NCBI GenBank assembly: GCA_005776945.1
Contig: SXOB01000075.1
Span: forward strand, 1-33,904
From: Pseudomonadota bacterium
Lineage (GTDB): Bacteria; Myxococcota_A; UBA796; GCA-2862545
Reading direction: 5' to 3'
DNA: 33,904 nucleotides
Part shown: piece after piece, positions 31,237-33,904 of the stretch
Layout: the number at the start of each line of letters is the position of its first letter
Numbering within the stretch: the first letter of the stretch is position 1
The notes under the pieces: model-generated
The model's input: the letters and a program-made list of their open reading frames with translations, nothing else
Told to the model about the DNA's origin: nothing
Database searches by the model: none
Made by a program: the position numbers and the translations under genes

Positions 31237-33904
31237 GCCAACCCCCGGGTCGAGACTTTGGAGAAATCGGCGAGTTGCCCGAACAGGGACGCCACTTGCG
31301 CCAACAAACCCACCCGGACGGCGCGAACCGCGGGGTCAGGGGCGTCGACGAGCACGGCATCGAACAGGTCCGCCACCGGTCCGCGCAAAGCAACCGCCCG
31401 CGCCAGCGCGGCCGAGTAGTCGAGCCGGGCGACGGCTTCGCGAACCTCCCGCTCCACCGCAGCGATCGCGTCGGCCAGGGCGCGCTCCGATGGCTCGGTG
31501 AAGCCGGCCGGATCCGGCGGCGGAAGGGTCACGCCCTTCGTGATGTTGGCGACCCGCTTGAACGTCTGCAGTGTGGCGTCGAAGTCGGCGTCCACGGCGA
31601 GACGGCGAAGCGCCTCGACGCGCGCCTCGGTTTCCACGGGGTCTGCGGCACCGACGGCGAAGGCGGCGTCGACGAGGTCGCCGCTCAGCCCTTCTACGTT
31701 CGAGCGATGCCGCGCGGCGACGAACGTGGCGATGTCCTGCACCAGCGCGGCCCGACCCTTCGCGACGGTGTCCTTGCCCCGCTCGGCAAGCCACTTGTCG
31801 AAAGCGGGTCCAGCGCTCGCCAGCGCTGAGGCATGCAAGCCGTCGACGGCCGCCTCGATGGCCTGTGGGACGGACATACGGACGCCGCTGCGGACGAGGC
31901 CCACCACGACGCCGAGCGCCGCGCGCCGGAGCCCTTGGGGGTCATTGCCCTTCGGGACCATGCCAATGCCGAAGGTGCCTGCCAACGTGTCCAGTCGGTC
32001 CGCCAAAGCGACGGCGAGGCCCGCGCGCGTGGACGGTGAGGCGTCGCCGGCAAATCGCGGCCAGAGGTGTTCCTCGACGGCGACGGCCACGTCCTGCGAC
32101 TCGCCCTGGTGGGCCGCGTAGAGGCGTCCCATGTGGCCTTGCAGCTCAGGGAACTCGTTGACCATCTGGGTGACGAGGTCGAGCTTGCAGAGCGCCCCTG
32201 CGCGCGCCGCCGTCGCGGGGTCGGCACCCACCGTGGCCGCGAGTCGCGCAGCCAGGGCGGCCACGCGAACACCTTTGTCCGACATCGTGCCAAGGCCCCG
32301 GATCCAGACCATCCGTTCAAGCGAAGACGACCGCTCCTCAAGTCGCTGCTTTCGGTCCTCGGCGTAAAAGAACCGGGCGTCGTCGAAGCGGGCGCGGAGG
32401 ACCGCGGCAAAACCCGCCGCCATCAAGGCGTCGTCGCCCCACGGGGCATTCGCCACCGCAATGAACCGGTTCGTCAGCCGACCGTCGATGGAGACGGGGA
32501 CGTACCGTTGGTGGTGTCGCATCGTCTCGACGAGCAGGCGCGGGGGGAGATCCAGCAGGGCGGGGTCAAAGGTGCCGACGACCGCGCGCGGCCACTCCAC
32601 GAGGTCGACGATCTCCTGCAACAGGCCCTCGTCGACCGCGCGATCCGCGCCTTCCGCGGCCAGCGCGGCGTCGAGCGCACTTCGGACGGCGGCCTCGCGT
32701 ACGCCGCGGTCGGGCTCGACGAAACGGCTCCGCAGCCCGGCCAGCCACGCCGCTTCCCCATCGAAATCGAAGCCGGTGGCGTCCGCCTCTCGGTGGCCCG
32801 ACGTGGTCCGACCCGCCGTCAGTCCCAACACGGCGCAGGGAAGGACCTTGCCGCCAAGCAGGACGTTGACGGCGCGCAGCGGGCGGCCCCACTTGGCCCC
32901 ACCGTCGCCCCATTCCATGGACTTAGGAAAGGGCAGACTGGCGACGACAGCGCCGAGTCCGTCGGCCACGCGCTTCCAGGCGCGCTCCCCACCCTCCTGG
33001 ACGCGGAGGGCGACGACCTGACCCTTGGGCGTGTCGACCCGCTGCAGATCATCGACCCGCGCGCCACGACCGGCGGCGAAGCCAAGCGCCGCGGCCGTGG
33101 GCGTTCCGTCTGCTGCAAAACAACGTTCAACGGGTGGACCCGTCACCCAACGTTCGGTGGGGGGACGCTCGGACGCAAGGTCCGAAACGGCGATGGCGAG
33201 GCGCCGAGGCGTCGCGTACGACCGGATGGCGCCGTGAGGTAGTCCCTCCAGCAGGCCCACGACGCCATCCGCAAGGGCCTTCGACGCCGCAGCAACCACG
33301 CGAGCCGGCAGCTCTTCGCAGTGCAACTCGATGAACAGGTCCGAGGGTCGGGTCGGGGCGACGAAGGCCTCGTCTGTGGTGCCAGAGACGAGGGTAGGCG
33401 GCGAGCTGGCGGCGGGTTCACCGGCCAACCAAGCCTCCGCGACGCCGCAGGCGAGTTCGCGAATCCGCTTGATGTAGCCGGCCCGTTCGGCCACCGAGAT
33501 TGCGCCGCGGGCAAGCAAGAGATTGAATTGATGGCTGGTAGCGATGGCGGCATCCATCGCTGGCAACGCCAGGCCCAATGCCGTCAATCGCTTGCATTCG
33601 TCGCTCGCGCGACGGAAGCCCTCGAACAGCCCCTCGACGTCGGCATGTTCGAAGTTGAACTTGGACTGTTCGACCTCGTGACGGTGAAAGATGTCGCCAT
33701 AGGTGACGCCCCGAACCCACTCGATGTCGTAGACGGATGCGACGCCTTGGAGCGCCATGGTCAGCCGTTCGAGTCCGTAGGTGTACTCGACGGGAACGGG
33801 ACGGGTGGTCTTTCCGGCGACCTGCTTGAAGTAGGTGTACTTGCTGACCTCCATTCCGTTTAGCCAGACCTCCCAACCAAGGCCCCAATCGCCAAGCGGC
33901 GGGC
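31233..33904 (-). CDS. glyQ-glyS: Fused glycyl-tRNA synthetase alpha-beta chain (5' end beyond window)
   Basis: The frame runs into the right edge: the first visible residues are GDWGLGWEVWLNGMEVSKYT, the middle of the GlyQ alpha chain, followed by YTYGLERLTMALQG and IATSHQFNLLLARGAIS. A ~30-residue linker (AASSPPTLVSGTTDEAFVAP) joins directly to the GlyS beta chain (LFIELHCEELPARV, IRSYATPRRLAI, KSMEWGDGGAKWGRP, ETMRHHQRYVPV, LPFPKS). The C-terminal DALR-like region ends at GLA. It charges tRNA-Gly with glycine. Most bacteria of this type have two separate genes; fusion is known in a minority. The internal ATG at 33854 is not the true start. Confidence 0.95.
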   Translation of the reverse strand, partial: PPLGDWGLGWEVWLNGMEVSKYTYFKQVAGKTTRPVPVEYTYGLERLTMALQGVASVYDIEWVRGVTYGDIFHRHEVEQSKFNFEHADVEGLFEGFRRASDECKRLTALGLALPAMDAAIATSHQFNLLLARGAISVAERAGYIKRIRELACGVAEAWLAGEPAASSPPTLVSGTTDEAFVAPTRPSDLFIELHCEELPARVVAAASKALADGVVGLLEGLPHGAIRSYATPRRLAIAVSDLASERPPTERWVTGPPVERCFAADGTPTAAALGFAAGRGARVDDLQRVDTPKGQVVALRVQEGGERAWKRVADGLGAVVASLPFPKSMEWGDGGAKWGRPLRAVNVLLGGKVLPCAVLGLTAGRTTSGHREADATGFDFDGEAAWLAGLRSRFVEPDRGVREAAVRSALDAALAAEGADRAVDEGLLQEIVDLVEWPRAVVGTFDPALLDLPPRLLVETMRHHQRYVPVSIDGRLTNRFIAVANAPWGDDALMAAGFAAVLRARFDDARFFYAEDRKQRLEERSSSLERMVWIRGLGTMSDKGVRVAALAARLAATVGADPATAARAGALCKLDLVTQMVNEFPELQGHMGRLYAAHQGESQDVAVAVEEHLWPRFAGDASPSTRAGLAVALADRLDTLAGTFGIGMVPKGNDPQGLRRAALGVVVGLVRSGVRMSVPQAIEAAVDGLHASALASAGPAFDKWLAERGKDTVAKGRAALVQDIATFVAARHRSNVEGLSGDLVDAAFAVGAADPVETEARVEALRRLAVDADFDATLQTFKRVANITKGVTLPPPDPAGFTEPSERALADAIAAVEREVREAVARLDYSAALARAVALRGPVADLFDAVLVDAPDPAVRAVRVGLLAQVASLFGQLADFSKVSTRGLA

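Noticed and set aside
1..33904. CRISPR arrays, tRNA or rRNA genes, insertion sequences
   Set aside because: No regularly spaced direct repeats, cloverleaf-like segments, rRNA signatures or transposase motifs were seen.

Overview
The window reads as a Gram-negative, high-GC genome, probably an uncultured Myxococcota or other former delta-proteobacterium. Pointers are a Ser/Thr protein kinase with a PEGA-like tail, a secreted protein with Asp/Cys repeats of the C-x-DG-x-DxDxDG kind, many Thr/Asp-rich lipoproteins, a glyQS fusion followed by a pyruvate phosphate dikinase gene, and envelope genes (Kdo synthesis, porin, TonB-dependent receptor). This placement is an inference from gene content only.

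Left edge (1-1885). The first ~1.5 kb differs in composition (19 of 60 bases G+C at 1381-1440, against 41 of 60 at 1561-1620). One open frame joins, in frame, an NRPS adenylation-domain start, an acetyl-CoA synthetase middle and a high-GC acetyl-CoA synthetase end. Both joins fall in highly conserved motifs, so this looks like an assembly chimera and should not be read as a real gene until checked.

Region 1882-9421. A PI-PLC-like lipoprotein, a cyclophilin, a low-molecular-weight tyrosine phosphatase, the Ser/Thr kinase, a Spy/CpxP-like operon with response regulator and histidine kinase, and a fused KdsC-KdsA protein for Kdo synthesis.

Region 9405-19127. A minus-strand operon (unknown protein, GAF-GAF-degenerate GGDEF protein, DCC-family protein), then a plus-strand run of a secreted gluzincin peptidase, a GT-C glycosyltransferase and a small lipoprotein. 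These are followed on the minus strand by a PNGase F-like lipoprotein, a Cys/Asp-rich lipoprotein and a TPM-like membrane protein.

Region 19205-26364, the most interesting part. A cobalamin riboswitch precedes five genes joined by four successive 4-nt stop/start overlaps: a Trp-rich tandem-repeat protein, a lipoprotein of the surface-protein type, a BtuB-like TonB-dependent receptor, a propeller-like lipoprotein and a small Cys-rich lipoprotein. This looks like a B12 capture operon with unusual surface components, conceptually like the BtuG/BtuB systems of Bacteroides. A phytochelatin-synthase-like protein lacking its catalytic Cys and an unknown membrane protein follow closely.

Right edge (26416-33904, minus strand). 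glyQ-glyS fusion (cut by the window end), a pyruvate phosphate dikinase with an eroded ATP-binding half, PstS, and a porin.

Across the window, at least seven predicted lipoproteins start with extremely short leaders (5-8 residues before the Cys, no basic residue), close to M-I-L-W-L-A-C. This repeated pattern may be lineage specific.
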